The notes beneath the pieces were generated by a model. The model was not told the DNA's origin. It ran no database searches and saw only the letters and a list, made by a program, of their open reading frames with translations. From the NCBI RefSeq assembly GCF_001571345.1, contig NZ_BCTP01000032.1, forward strand, positions 1 through 34,981: a stretch of DNA of 34,981 bases, in the 5' to 3' direction. This stretch comes from Komagataeibacter xylinus NBRC 15237. Lineage in GTDB: Bacteria > Pseudomonadota > Alphaproteobacteria > Acetobacterales > Acetobacteraceae. This document shows positions 8,009 to 17,535 of this stretch, in pieces (within the stretch, counting starts at the first letter, position 1; each line of letters opens with the position of its first letter). Position numbers and translations under genes: made by a program.

Positions 8009-9396
8009 CAGTGCTATGGAGCCGCGCGGACCTTGAGGCCGCGACATCAGGGCGTTTTCCGCCCTCCGGCGCAGTGACCATTGCAGGCACCGGCGTCTCG
8101 ATCGATACCCGCACGCTCCGGCCGGGCGATGTGTTCATTGCGCTGATTGGCGAGAACAGCAACGGGCATGCGCATGCCGCCGCAGCCCTTGCCGCGGGCG
8201 CTGCCGCCGTGGTGGCGCATGAGCCCTGTGGTGATGACCCGCGCATTCTGAAGGTGGATGACACGCTGGCCGCCATGCAGGGCATGGCCCGTTTTGCCCG
8301 CGCGCGTTTTGCGGGCCGCATGCTGGCCGTGACCGGCAGCGTGGGCAAGACCTCGGTCAAGGACATGCTGCATGCCGCACTCAGCGCGTGCGGGCCGACC
8401 CATTGCGCCGTGGCGTCGTATAACAATCACTGGGGCGTACCGCTCACGCTCGCCCGCCTGCCTGCCGCAAGTGCTTATTGCGTGTGCGAGATCGGCATGA
8501 ACCATGCGGGCGAGATCGCGCCGCTTGCCGCCATGGTGCGGCCCGACGTGGCAGTGGTGACCACGGTTGCCGCCTCGCATCTGGGGCTGATGGGCAGCAT
8601 CGACGCCATTGCGCGTGAAAAGGCGGAACTCCTGCTGGCCCTGCCTGCGGGTGGCATCGCCGTCGTGGCCGCCGGGATTGCGGGAAGTGACCATTTTGAA
8701 CGCAATGCCGCCAAGGCACGGGCTACCCTGTGGCGCACGGGCACCACGGCGGACTGCGCGGCGCAGGCGGGTGACGTGGCGCAGGATGCACAGGGTAGCA
8801 CCTTCAGCCTCACGCTGCCGGACTGGCAGGGTGTGGCACGCGTCAACGCGCCGGGCCGCCACATGGCTGACAACGCCATGCTGGCGCTGGCGGCAGCGCA
8901 TGCGGCGGGCGCTGACATGGCCCGTGCCGTGGCGGGCCTTGCCACCTTCCGCCCCGGTGCCGGGCGGGGCGCGCTTGCAAAGGTGATGCATGACAAGGTT
9001 GCCCTGCTTGATGAGAGCTACAATGCCTCACCGGCCTCTGTCTGCGCCGCACTCGACCTGCTCGGGCTGGTTGCCACGGGGCGGCGCATCGCCGTGCTGG
9101 GCGACATGCTTGAACTCGGCGCGTTTGCGCGGCATGAGCATGCCTCCCTTCTCCCTGCCGTCCGCGCGAACGCGGATGCTGTCTTCTGTTGCGGCCCGAA
9201 TATGAAAACACTCTTTGACAGCCTGCCCCCTGCCCTACGCGGGGCCTGGGCGCCGGATTCCACCACGCTCGCCCCCCTGGTGCGCACTGCCCTGCGCGCG
9301 GGCGACACGGTCATGGTCAAGGGCAGCCTTGGCAGCCGCATGCGCCATGTCGTTGCCGCCCTGCAGGCCGATGACGCCCGGGTGGGACCGGCCTGA
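8005..9396 (+). CDS. murF: UDP-MurNAc-tripeptide:D-alanyl-D-alanine ligase MurF
   Basis: Adds the D-Ala-D-Ala dipeptide made by Ddl (also in this cluster) to give the UDP-MurNAc-pentapeptide. 463 residues. Visible are the early SIDTRTLRPGDVF motif of the N-terminal domain, the ATP loop VTGSVGKTSVKD with Lys115, the SYNNHWGVPLTL motif, EIGMNHAGEI, and DESYNASPAS with the LGDMLELG motif of the C-terminal domain. All are usual for MurF. Its start overlaps murE by four bases and its stop shares one base with the mraY start. Confidence 0.97.
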   Translation: MTVLWSRADLEAATSGRFPPSGAVTIAGTGVSIDTRTLRPGDVFIALIGENSNGHAHAAAALAAGAAAVVAHEPCGDDPRILKVDDTLAAMQGMARFARARFAGRMLAVTGSVGKTSVKDMLHAALSACGPTHCAVASYNNHWGVPLTLARLPAASAYCVCEIGMNHAGEIAPLAAMVRPDVAVVTTVAASHLGLMGSIDAIAREKAELLLALPAGGIAVVAAGIAGSDHFERNAAKARATLWRTGTTADCAAQAGDVAQDAQGSTFSLTLPDWQGVARVNAPGRHMADNAMLALAAAHAAGADMARAVAGLATFRPGAGRGALAKVMHDKVALLDESYNASPASVCAALDLLGLVATGRRIAVLGDMLELGAFARHEHASLLPAVRANADAVFCCGPNMKTLFDSLPPALRGAWAPDSTTLAPLVRTALRAGDTVMVKGSLGSRMRHVVAALQADDARVGPA

Positions 9397-10487
9397 TGCT
9401 CTATGACCTGTTCGAGCACCATGCCACGGCCCATACCTCCGTGCTCAACCTGTTCCGCTACATCACGTTCCGCTCGGGCGCTGCGTGCCTGACTGCACTG
9501 GTCATCAGCCTGTGCCTGGGCAACCCGCTGATCGCGCAATTGCGCCGCATCCAGCGCGGTGGCCAGCCCATCCGCAAGCTCGGGCCGGAGCGCCACCTGA
9601 TCGAGAAGGTCGGCACCCCCACCATGGGCGGCGTGCTGATCCTGCTCTCGCTGTTCGGCTCGACCCTGCTCTGGGCTGACCTGACCAACGGCTTCGTGTG
9701 GGCCGTCATGCTCACCACGGCGGCGTTTGGCGCGGTGGGCTTTGCCGATGACTACCTCAAGCTCTCACGCCGCAATACCGATGGCGTGTCCAAGCGGGTG
9801 CGGCTGGGCTGCGAGTTCGGGGCCTCACTGATCGGCGGCATCTGGCTCGAGCACATGATGCCGCCCGACCTCGCCAACCACCTCGCCTTTCCGTTCGTGA
9901 AAGACCTGCTGCTGCCGCTGGGCTACGCCTTTCCCCTGTTCGCCATGATCACCATCACCGGGTTCGGCAACGCCGTGAACTTTACCGACGGGCTGGACGG
10001 GCTGGCCATCGTGCCGGTCATTGTAGCAGCCCTCGTGTTCGCGCTGATCTCCTACCTCGTGGGCAACCATGTGTTTGCCGACTACCTGCAACTGCACGCC
10101 GTGCCCGGCACGGGCGAGCTTGGGGTGTTCTGCTCCGCCCTTGTGGGCGCGGGGCTGGGCTTCCTGTGGTTCAACGCGCCGCCTGCCGCCGTGTTCATGG
10201 GCGATACCGGCTCGCTCGCCCTTGGTGGCGCGCTCGGCGCCGTGGCCGTTGCGGTCAAGCATGAGCTGGTGCTGTGCATCGTGGGCGGGCTGTTCGTGGT
10301 GGAAACGCTTTCGGTCATCATCCAGGTGTTCTGGTACAAGCGCACCGGGCGGCGCGTGTTCCTGATGGCGCCGCTGCACCATCATTTCGAGAAAAAGGGC
10401 TGGGCGGAATCCAAGATCGTGATCCGCTTCTGGATCGTGTCCATCGTGCTGGGGCTGTGTGGTCTGGCCACGCTGAAACTGCGGTGA
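9396..10487 (+). CDS. mraY: phospho-MurNAc-pentapeptide-transferase MraY
   Basis: The integral membrane enzyme that moves phospho-MurNAc-pentapeptide from UDP to undecaprenyl phosphate, making lipid I. 363 residues with about ten membrane segments. Catalytic and substrate motifs are FADDYLK with Asp118 and Asp119, NFTDGLDGL with Asp198, FMGDTGSLALGG, and the histidine loop PLHHHFEKKGW. The TGATG junction at 9394-9398 fixes the start: the last A of the murF stop is the first base of the mraY ATG. At the 3' end a GTGA overlap begins murD. Confidence 0.98.
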   Translation: MLYDLFEHHATAHTSVLNLFRYITFRSGAACLTALVISLCLGNPLIAQLRRIQRGGQPIRKLGPERHLIEKVGTPTMGGVLILLSLFGSTLLWADLTNGFVWAVMLTTAAFGAVGFADDYLKLSRRNTDGVSKRVRLGCEFGASLIGGIWLEHMMPPDLANHLAFPFVKDLLLPLGYAFPLFAMITITGFGNAVNFTDGLDGLAIVPVIVAALVFALISYLVGNHVFADYLQLHAVPGTGELGVFCSALVGAGLGFLWFNAPPAAVFMGDTGSLALGGALGAVAVAVKHELVLCIVGGLFVVETLSVIIQVFWYKRTGRRVFLMAPLHHHFEKKGWAESKIVIRFWIVSIVLGLCGLATLKLR

Positions 10488-11881
10488 GCGGCTTCCCCCC
10501 CACCCTATTCGCGGGCCACCATTATGGCGTAGCGGGGCTGGGCCGTAACGGCAATGCTGCCGTTGCCGCCCTGCTGGCCATGGGGGCAAGCGTGCAGGCG
10601 TGGGATGACCGGCCCGAGGCCCGTGCGGCCCTTGCCGCCCACCCGCGCCTGAAGGTTGCGCCGTTTGCCAACATGCTGGGGCTTGCGGCCCTCGTGCTCT
10701 CGCCCGGCATTCCGCACCACCTGCCCAGCCCGCACCCGCTGGCCACCATGGCGCGGGATGCAGGCGTGCCGATCCTGTCCGATGCCGAACTGCTGTTCCG
10801 CGCCGTGCGGGCGGCAGGCGGGCGGGCGCGTTTTGCGGGCATTACCGGCACCAATGGCAAATCCACCACCACCGTGCTGCTGGCGCACATGCTGGCCTGT
10901 GGCGGCATTGCGGTAGCGGCTGGCGGCAACCTCGGTCCTGCCGCACTCAGCCTGCCGCTACTGCCTGATGACGGGGTGTACGTGCTCGAAATGTCATCGT
11001 ACATGCTCGAGCGGCTGGAGCAGTTGCATTTCGATGCCGCCTGCCTGCTCAACCTCACCCCCGACCACCTTGACCGCCATGGCGACATGACCGGCTACAC
11101 GCGGGCCAAGATGCATGTGTTTGACCGTCAGGGACCGGGCGACCTGGCCGTGCTGGGCGCGACCCTGCCCGATTATGCCAGCCTGAACCGCCAGCTTGCG
11201 CCAACCCGCGCCACGGTGGCGTGCATCAGCGGCGCCGACATACCGCAATGCGATTTCTACTGCACGCCGCAAGCACTGTGCGACCGCCACGGCGTGATTG
11301 CCGACCTGACCCACGTGCCCGACCTGCCCGGCACCCATAACCGCGAGAATGCCGCCGCCGCCACCGCCATGGCGCTGCATCTGGGCCTGCCACGGGCTGC
11401 GGTGGAGGGCGCGCTGCGCAGCTTCAGCGCGCTGGACCACCGGCAGAAAACGGTGGGCAGCGTGGGGGGCATCCGCTTCATCAATGACAGCAAGGCCACC
11501 AATGCCGATGCCACGGCCCGCGCGCTGGCCTGCCATGAGCGCATGGTGTGGATTGCGGGCGGCACGGCCAAGGCGGGCGGCATCGAACCGCTTGCGCCCC
11601 TGTTCGGGCGCGTGGCGCTGGCATTGCTGGTCGGGCGCGATGCGCCAGCGCTGGCCCGGACCCTTGCGCAGCACAAGGTGCCCTACCGCATTGTCGAAAC
11701 CCTTGAGCGCGCCGTGCCCGAGGCGCTGGACGCCGCCCGCGCGCTGGGCGTGGACGTGGTGATGCTCTCACCCGCCTGTGCGAGCTTTGACCAGTTCAGC
11801 GGTTTTGAAGCCCGTGGCACGCGCTTCGCAGCCCTTGTGCAGGCCCTTGCGGCAGGGCCGGAGGGCACCGGCGCGCAATGA
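10484..11881 (+). CDS. murD: UDP-MurNAc-L-alanine:D-glutamate ligase MurD
   Basis: Adds D-glutamate to UDP-MurNAc-L-Ala in the cytoplasm. 465 residues from the GTG at 10484, which overlaps the mraY stop (GTGA). The frame stays open further upstream inside mraY, but that part is not MurD-like, and the Rossmann motif HHYGVAGLGRNG comes right after this GTG, as expected. The ATP loop is ITGTNGKSTT with Lys126; EMSSYMLERLE, NLTPDHLDRHG and FINDSKATNADAT are the further family motifs. The C-terminal SPACASFDQFSGFEARG is the MurD signature. It overlaps ftsW by four bases. Confidence 0.96.
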   Translation: MSGFPPTLFAGHHYGVAGLGRNGNAAVAALLAMGASVQAWDDRPEARAALAAHPRLKVAPFANMLGLAALVLSPGIPHHLPSPHPLATMARDAGVPILSDAELLFRAVRAAGGRARFAGITGTNGKSTTTVLLAHMLACGGIAVAAGGNLGPAALSLPLLPDDGVYVLEMSSYMLERLEQLHFDAACLLNLTPDHLDRHGDMTGYTRAKMHVFDRQGPGDLAVLGATLPDYASLNRQLAPTRATVACISGADIPQCDFYCTPQALCDRHGVIADLTHVPDLPGTHNRENAAAATAMALHLGLPRAAVEGALRSFSALDHRQKTVGSVGGIRFINDSKATNADATARALACHERMVWIAGGTAKAGGIEPLAPLFGRVALALLVGRDAPALARTLAQHKVPYRIVETLERAVPEALDAARALGVDVVMLSPACASFDQFSGFEARGTRFAALVQALAAGPEGTGAQ

Positions 11882-13044
11882 GCAACCTGTCGCGCATAAA
11901 CACCTCGCATCTGGCGCGATGGTGGCGGAGCATCGACCGGGTCACGCTGATCTGCGTGGGTATCCTGATCGGGTTCGGCTATATCCTGATGCTGGCGGCA
12001 AGCCCGGCGGTGGCGGTGCGCATTGGCGCCTCGCGCGATATGTTCATTTTCAAGCAGGTCGTCTTTCTGGTGCTCGCGGCGGTGATCGTGTGCGTAACCT
12101 CGCTCCTTTCGCTGCGCGGGGTGCGGCTGGTGGGGTGGATCGGCTTCGTGCTCGCACTTGCCGCCACCTTCATGACCCTTGTGCATGGCATCGAGATCAA
12201 GGGCGCGCGGCGGTGGATCGCGCTGCCGATGATGTCGGTCCAGCCCTCCGAATTCCTCAAGCCCTTCTTTGCCGTGGTCACCGCCTGGCTGCTGACCGAG
12301 CGCAGGACGCGAGCATATTTCCCCGGCCTGCTGGTGGCGCTTGGGCTGTTCGCGCTTGTGCTGCTGCTGCTCAAGTCGCAGCCCGATATCGGCATGCTGA
12401 GCGTGATCACCACCGTGTTCCTGGCGCAGCTGTTTGTTGATGGGCTGAGCCTGTTCCTGGTTGGCGCGGGCGTGGCCAGCATGGTGGCGGCGTTCATAGG
12501 CGCGTATATGGTGTTTCCGCACGTGCGCTCGCGCGTTGAGCGGTTTTTGCACCCCGCCGTGGGCGACCATTACCAGATCGACACCGCGCTGCGCGCCTTT
12601 GGCAATGGCGGGCTTTTGGGGCGCGGGCCGGGTGAAGGCCGGGTGAAGGACCTGCTGCCCGATGCGCATGCCGATTTCGTATTCGCGGTGGCGGGCGAGG
12701 AATTCGGCATGCTGGTGTGCCTGTTCATCATTGGCGTGTTTGCCACCATCGTCATCCGCACGCTGCTCAAGCTGCTGCGCGAGAACGATCCCTTCATTGC
12801 GGTGGCCTCCGCGGGGCTGGTGACGGGCTTCGGGTTGCAGGCCTTTGTCAACATGGGCTCGACGCTGCACCTCATCCCGACCAAGGGCATGACGCTGCCG
12901 TTCATTTCCTATGGCGGGTCATCGGCCATGTCGGTGGCGCTGACCATCGGGCTGGTGCTGGCGCTGACCCGCAACCGGCCCAACGAGACCCGCTTCGGGC
13001 AGTTTACACCAGCCCCTACCCCCGCACCGAGAGGATCGTCATGA
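11878..13044 (+). CDS. ftsW: septal peptidoglycan glycosyltransferase FtsW
   Basis: A SEDS-family polytopic membrane protein that polymerises lipid II at the septum together with FtsI. 388 residues with about ten membrane segments. Family landmarks are IKGARRWI followed by VQPSEFLKPF (about 105-130), the extracellular loop with GNGGLLGRGPGEGRVKDLLP and AHADFVFAVAGEEFG, and the late GLQAFVNMGSTLHLIPTKGMTLPFISYGGSS block. The start ATG overlaps the murD stop and the stop overlaps the murG start. RodA is the alternative in the same family, but the cluster position next to murD and murG indicates FtsW. Confidence 0.96.
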   Translation: MSNLSRINTSHLARWWRSIDRVTLICVGILIGFGYILMLAASPAVAVRIGASRDMFIFKQVVFLVLAAVIVCVTSLLSLRGVRLVGWIGFVLALAATFMTLVHGIEIKGARRWIALPMMSVQPSEFLKPFFAVVTAWLLTERRTRAYFPGLLVALGLFALVLLLLKSQPDIGMLSVITTVFLAQLFVDGLSLFLVGAGVASMVAAFIGAYMVFPHVRSRVERFLHPAVGDHYQIDTALRAFGNGGLLGRGPGEGRVKDLLPDAHADFVFAVAGEEFGMLVCLFIIGVFATIVIRTLLKLLRENDPFIAVASAGLVTGFGLQAFVNMGSTLHLIPTKGMTLPFISYGGSSAMSVALTIGLVLALTRNRPNETRFGQFTPAPTPAPRGSS

Positions 13045-14153
13045 CCCAACACTGCATTGCCGTGGCGGCCGGGGGCACCGGCGGCCACTTCTTCCCCGCC
13101 GAGGCGCTGGCCTGCGAACTGGTGCGCCGGGGGCATGACATTCTCCTCATGACCGACCAGCGCGCAGGCGGGCGCGACAGTGGCGTGTTCGCAGGCCGCC
13201 AGCAGTTCGTACTGCCTGGTGCCGGCATTGCCGGGCGCGGCCTGGCGCGGGCCAGCCGGGCGGCGCTGGCGCTGGCGCGGGGCACGGTGCAGGCACGCGG
13301 CATTATTGGCCGCATCCGTCCTGCCGCCATCATCGGCTTTGGCGGCTACCCCTCCGTGCCGCCGCTGCTCGGCGGCTGGCTGCTGGGCAGAAACCGCCCG
13401 CTGCTGTTCATTCATGAAGGCAATGCGGTGCTGGGCAAGGCCAATGGCTTCCTGGCCCCGCGCATGGATGGCATCGCCACCTCCTTCCCCACCGTGGCCG
13501 GCGTGCCCGCGGGCGTGCCCACAACGCTCACCGGCATGCCGGTGCGGCCTGACATCGCGGCACTGGGCGGGGAAGGCTATGAACCCTCCAACGGCGTGCT
13601 CAACCTTTTGGTATGGGGCGGCTCGCTCGGCGCGCGCGTGTTCAGCGACGTGGTGCCCGAAGCCCTTGCCGCCCTGCCGCCTGCGCTGCGCGCGCGGTTG
13701 CAGGTCACCCAGCAGGCCCGCGCGGAGGATGTCGAACGCGTGCAGGCCGCCTATAAAACGGCTGGCATTCCCGCCACCATAGCGCCTTTCCTTGATGACG
13801 TGCCCGGCCTGCTGCGCGCAGCCCATCTGGTGATTGGCCGCGCGGGTGGCTCATCAGTGGCGGAACTGGCGGTAGCGGGCCGCCCGTCGCTTCTGGTGCC
13901 GCTGCCCATCGCGGCACGCGACGAACAGGGCGCCAACGCACAGGCGCTGGTTGATGCGGGGGCGGCGTGGATGATCCGCCAGCCTGATTTTACGGCCCCC
14001 ACGCTCACGCAACGCCTGACCACCCTACTGGCTGACCGCGACCTGCTGGCCCGCACGGCGCAGGCCGCGAGCCGCCTTGGCCGCCCCGATGCCGCCCGCC
14101 TTCTGGCCGATATGATAGAAGCCCGCTTGCCTGACACGCCCCGCACCGCTTAA
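13041..14153 (+). CDS. murG: UDP-GlcNAc:lipid I N-acetylglucosaminyltransferase MurG
   Basis: A peripheral membrane GT-B glycosyltransferase that converts lipid I to lipid II. 370 residues from the ATG at 13041, preceded by GAGAGGA and overlapping the ftsW stop. The frame is open further upstream within ftsW but without MurG character. The N-terminal glycine loop AAGGTGGHFFPAEALA (9-24), IGFGGYPSVPPLLGG, HEGNAVLGKAN and the C-terminal donor-site segment GRAGGSSVAELAVAGRPSLLVPLP with DEQGANA are all in order. A 33-base gap follows before murC. Confidence 0.97.
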   Translation: MTQHCIAVAAGGTGGHFFPAEALACELVRRGHDILLMTDQRAGGRDSGVFAGRQQFVLPGAGIAGRGLARASRAALALARGTVQARGIIGRIRPAAIIGFGGYPSVPPLLGGWLLGRNRPLLFIHEGNAVLGKANGFLAPRMDGIATSFPTVAGVPAGVPTTLTGMPVRPDIAALGGEGYEPSNGVLNLLVWGGSLGARVFSDVVPEALAALPPALRARLQVTQQARAEDVERVQAAYKTAGIPATIAPFLDDVPGLLRAAHLVIGRAGGSSVAELAVAGRPSLLVPLPIAARDEQGANAQALVDAGAAWMIRQPDFTAPTLTQRLTTLLADRDLLARTAQAASRLGRPDAARLLADMIEARLPDTPRTA

Positions 14154-14186
14154 TTCCCGGCAGCGCGAATACGGAGACCTGAGTAG

Positions 14187-15635
14187 ATGAGAGCCCTGCC
14201 CCTTTCGATTGGCACCATTCATTTCGTCGGCATTGGCGGAATTGGCATGTCCGGCATTGCCGAAGTGCTGCACATGCTTGGCTATGCGGTGCAGGGCTCC
14301 GACATTGCCGAGAGCGCCAATGTAGTCCGCCTGCGTGCTTCCGGCATTCCCGTCACCATTGGCCATGACGCGGCCAATCTTGGCGGGGCGCAGGTGGTGG
14401 TCACCTCGACTGCCGTCAAGCGCGACAACCCCGAGGTGGTGGCCGCACGCGCGCGGCTGATCCCGGTGGTGCGCCGGGCCGAGATGCTGGCTGAACTGAT
14501 GCGCCTGCGCTGGTCGGTGGCTGTTGGCGGCACGCATGGCAAGACCACCACCACCAGCCTTGTCGCCGCCGTGCTCGAGGCCGCGAAGCTCGACCCCACG
14601 GTCATCAATGGCGGCATCATCGAGGCTTACGGCACCAATACCCGCATGGGTTCGGGCGACTGGATGGTGGTCGAGGCCGATGAGAGCGATGGCTCGTTCC
14701 TGCGCCTGCCCTCGGTCATTACGGTCGTGACCAACATGGACCCCGAGCACCTCGACCACTGGGGCACGGAAGAGGCGATGCAGGCGGCGTATGACCAGTT
14801 TGTGTCGAACATTCCGTTCTATGGCTTTGCCGTGCTGTGCATCGACCACCCCGCCGTGCAGCAGATGATCCCGCGCCTGTCCGACCACCGCATCGTCACC
14901 TACGGCTTTTCACCCCAGGCCGACGTACGCGCCGAGAAGGTGATTACCGACAAGCTCGGGGCCACCTTCGAGGTCGTGATCACCAACCGCAATCGCAACC
15001 GCTCGCGCCGGGCGGGACCGTTCCGCCTGCCCATGCTGGGCCACCACAACGTGCAGAACGCGCTGGCGGCGATTGCGGTGGGCACCGAGATGGAAATCGA
15101 CGATGCCACCATCCGCTCGGCCTTTGCCGCCTTCAGGGGCGTCAAGCGCCGCTTCACCCGCACGGGCGAGACCGGAGGCATCACCATCATCGATGATTAC
15201 GGCCACCATCCCGTCGAGATCGCCGCCGTGCTGAAAGCGGCACGGCAGGCGGGCGCGGGCAACGTGATCGCGGTGATGCAGCCGCACCGCTATTCGCGCC
15301 TGAAAAGCCTGTTCAACGAGTTCTGCACCTGCATGAACGACGCGGGCACGGTCATCATTACCGATGTGTATGCCGCGGGCGAGCAGCCGATCGAGGGCAT
15401 CGACCGCGATGCGCTGGTCGAGGGCCTGCGCGAGCGTGGGCACCGCTCGGTCGTGCCGCTGCCGGGGCCTGAGCATCTGGCGGAAATGATCAACGCCATT
15501 GCCCGCCCCGGTGACTTCGTGGTGTGCCTGGGTGCTGGCAGCATCACCAACTGGGCGCAGGCGCTGCCCGCGCAGCTTGCGGAACTGCAGGGCATTGCCC
15601 ATGCCCCCGCCCAGAAGGCGGATGCCCATTCATGA
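14187..15635 (+). CDS. murC: UDP-MurNAc:L-alanine ligase MurC
   Basis: Adds the first amino acid of the stem peptide. 482 residues. The N-terminal Rossmann motif is [18 protein letters not shown] (11-28), the ATP loop is [11 protein letters not shown] with Lys119, [10 protein letters not shown] and [11 protein letters not shown] carry the metal and substrate residues, and [11 protein letters not shown] with QPHRYSRLK mark the C-terminal domain. It is preceded by CGGAGA a dozen bases ahead of the ATG and by a 33-base gap, so it may be translated independently of murG. It overlaps murB by four bases. Confidence 0.97.
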   Translation: MRALPLSIGTIHFVGIGGIGMSGIAEVLHMLGYAVQGSDIAESANVVRLRASGIPVTIGHDAANLGGAQVVVTSTAVKRDNPEVVAARARLIPVVRRAEMLAELMRLRWSVAVGGTHGKTTTTSLVAAVLEAAKLDPTVINGGIIEAYGTNTRMGSGDWMVVEADESDGSFLRLPSVITVVTNMDPEHLDHWGTEEAMQAAYDQFVSNIPFYGFAVLCIDHPAVQQMIPRLSDHRIVTYGFSPQADVRAEKVITDKLGATFEVVITNRNRNRSRRAGPFRLPMLGHHNVQNALAAIAVGTEMEIDDATIRSAFAAFRGVKRRFTRTGETGGITIIDDYGHHPVEIAAVLKAARQAGAGNVIAVMQPHRYSRLKSLFNEFCTCMNDAGTVIITDVYAAGEQPIEGIDRDALVEGLRERGHRSVVPLPGPEHLAEMINAIARPGDFVVCLGAGSITNWAQALPAQLAELQGIAHAPAQKADAHS

Positions 15636-16600
15636 CCGCCCCCGCCATGCCCCTGCCGCAATGGGCGCAGTGCCTCGACACGGAGGGCTTTCGCCCCCGT
15701 GGCCGCCTGACCCCTCAGGCCGCCCTTGGCCCGCGCACATGGTTCCGCGTAGGGGGTGCCGCCGAGCTTCTGTTCCAGCCCGCCAGCGCCGAGGATCTGG
15801 CGCAGGTGCTCGGTCGCCTGCCGCTTGAGGTGCCGGTGCTGCCGCTGGGCGCGTGCTCGAACGTGATCGTGCGCGATGGCGGAATTGACGGGCTGGTCAT
15901 TCGCCTCGCCCGTGGCTTTTCAACCATCCGGCGCGATGGCGATGGCCTGATCGTGGGCGCCGCCTGCCTGGACATGACCGTGGCCGAACATGCGACCGAA
16001 GCCGGGCTGGCGGGGCTTGAATTCCTGGCGGGCATTCCCGGCTCGATCGGGGGTGGCGTGGCCATGAACGCAGGCGCTTACGGCTCGGACATGGCCACCG
16101 TGCTGGACTGGGTGGAGATCGTGACCCGCGATGGCGGGCTGCTGCGCCTGCCTGCCGCCTCGCTTGATTTTGGCTACCGCCATGCCAGCCTGCCGCCGCA
16201 GGCCGTGGTGGTGCGCGCGCGCCTTAACGCGCAGGAAGCGCCGCCTGCCGTCATCCGCCAGCGCATTGACGAGATCCGTGCCGCGCGCGAGAGCGCCCAG
16301 CCGGTGCGCGCGCGCACCGGCGGCTCCACCTTCCGCAACCCCGCACCCGACGAATCGGAGCGCAAGGCGTGGGAACTGATCGATGCCGCAGGCTGCCGCG
16401 GGCTTGTGGTGGGGGGTGCCCAGATCAGCGAGAAGCACTGCAACTTCATGCTCAACACCGGCACCGCAACCGCCGCCGACCTTGAACGTCTTGGTGATGT
16501 CGTGCGCCAGCGCGTGCATGACCATACGGCGGTCACGCTGCGGTGGGAAATCAGGCGCATCGGGCGGCCTGCCCCCCAAGGCACGGGAGACAACACATGA
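15632..16600 (+). CDS. murB: UDP-N-acetylenolpyruvoylglucosamine reductase MurB
   Basis: The FAD- and NADPH-dependent reductase that makes UDP-MurNAc from the enolpyruvyl product of MurA (murA is not in this window). 322 residues from the ATG at 15632, which overlaps the murC stop. Motifs: [13 protein letters not shown] at about 36-48, [13 protein letters not shown] (FAD binding), [25 protein letters not shown], the catalytic serine in GGSTFRNP and [11 protein letters not shown] near the C-terminus. The layout is the short type I/II-like form common in Alphaproteobacteria. It overlaps ddl by four bases. Confidence 0.97.
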   Translation: MTAPAMPLPQWAQCLDTEGFRPRGRLTPQAALGPRTWFRVGGAAELLFQPASAEDLAQVLGRLPLEVPVLPLGACSNVIVRDGGIDGLVIRLARGFSTIRRDGDGLIVGAACLDMTVAEHATEAGLAGLEFLAGIPGSIGGGVAMNAGAYGSDMATVLDWVEIVTRDGGLLRLPAASLDFGYRHASLPPQAVVVRARLNAQEAPPAVIRQRIDEIRAARESAQPVRARTGGSTFRNPAPDESERKAWELIDAAGCRGLVVGGAQISEKHCNFMLNTGTATAADLERLGDVVRQRVHDHTAVTLRWEIRRIGRPAPQGTGDNT

Positions 16601-17535
16601 AACGCCGCATCTGCGTGCTGATGGGCGGTCTCTCCGCCGAGCGCGATGTCAGCCTCGATAGCGGGCGCAACGTGGCGGACGCATTGCGCGGCCTTGGCCA
16701 TGACGTGCATGCCATCGACCCCACCGCCGACCTGCTGGCCTTGGTGCGCGACCTGCACGAAAGCCAGCCCGATGTCGTGTTCAACGCCCTGCATGGCCGC
16801 TTTGGCGAGGACGGGTCGATTCAGGGCATACTCGACTGGATGGGCATTCCCTACACGCATTCCGGCGTGCGGGCCTCGGCCACCGCCATGGACAAGGCTG
16901 CCGCCCGCGCCGTGTTCGCGGCAGCCAGCCTGCCCATCGCCACCGGCCTGTGCCTCCCCCCCGCCGAACTCGAACCCGCCGACCCGCTGCCAGCACCCTA
17001 CGTGGTCAAGCCGCTCAATGAGGGGTCATCAGTGGGCGTGGAGATCATCCGCGCGGGCAGCAACCGCCGCGCCGAGATCGCACGCGGCTGGACATTCGGC
17101 CCCCGGATGCTGGTGGAGGAATACATTCCCGGCCGCGAACTGACCGTGGGCGTGCTGCATGACCGCGCCCTGACCGTGACCGACATCACGCCCGCCGGCA
17201 GTGGCCCCACCTTCTATGACTACCAGGCCAAATACGCTGCTGGCGGCTCGTGCCACGAACTGCCCGCGCGCATTCACCCTGCCACCTTTGCGCAGGCGCG
17301 CGAGCTTGCCCTTGCAGCCCACCGCGCGCTGGGCTGCCGGGGGGCGAGCCGCACCGATTTCCGGTACGATGACACGGCAGGCACCGACCGGCCCGGTCGT
17401 CTCGTCATACTCGAGACCAACACCCAGCCGGGCATGACGCCCACATCGCTGCTGCCCGAGCAGGCCGCTGCCTGCGGCATGGACTACGCCACGCTGTGCC
17501 AGTGGATGATCGACCAGGCGACCTGCCGTACATGA
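16597..17535 (+). CDS. ddl: D-alanine:D-alanine ligase
   Basis: An ATP-grasp enzyme joining two D-alanines for MurF. 312 residues from the ATG at 16597, with GGGAGA just upstream and a four-base overlap with murB. Motifs: VLMGGLSAERDVSLDSG at 7-23 (with the Glu that positions the first D-Ala), NALHGRFGEDGSIQGILD, PYTHSGVRASATAMDK, PYVVKPLNEGSSVGV (ATP lid), GRELTVGVL and ILETNTQPGMTPTSLLPEQA (metal and second D-Ala site). In this position it corresponds to ddlB of E. coli. Confidence 0.96.
   Translation: MKRRICVLMGGLSAERDVSLDSGRNVADALRGLGHDVHAIDPTADLLALVRDLHESQPDVVFNALHGRFGEDGSIQGILDWMGIPYTHSGVRASATAMDKAAARAVFAAASLPIATGLCLPPAELEPADPLPAPYVVKPLNEGSSVGVEIIRAGSNRRAEIARGWTFGPRMLVEEYIPGRELTVGVLHDRALTVTDITPAGSGPTFYDYQAKYAAGGSCHELPARIHPATFAQARELALAAHRALGCRGASRTDFRYDDTAGTDRPGRLVILETNTQPGMTPTSLLPEQAAACGMDYATLCQWMIDQATCRT

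Noticed and set aside
10274-10483. Longer murD form starting inside mraY
   Set aside because: The added part is in the wrong frame of mraY and unlike MurD; the GTG at 10484 overlaps the stop and leads straight into the Rossmann motif.
11683-12870. A 395-codon minus-strand frame opposite murD and ftsW
   Set aside because: The His/Gln/Arg-rich product is typical of the antisense of hydrophobic membrane-protein codons; no start signals.
12717-13040. Longer murG form starting inside ftsW
   Set aside because: The extra 108 residues are out-of-frame ftsW sequence; the ATG at 13041 has GAGAGGA and begins the MurG glycine loop.
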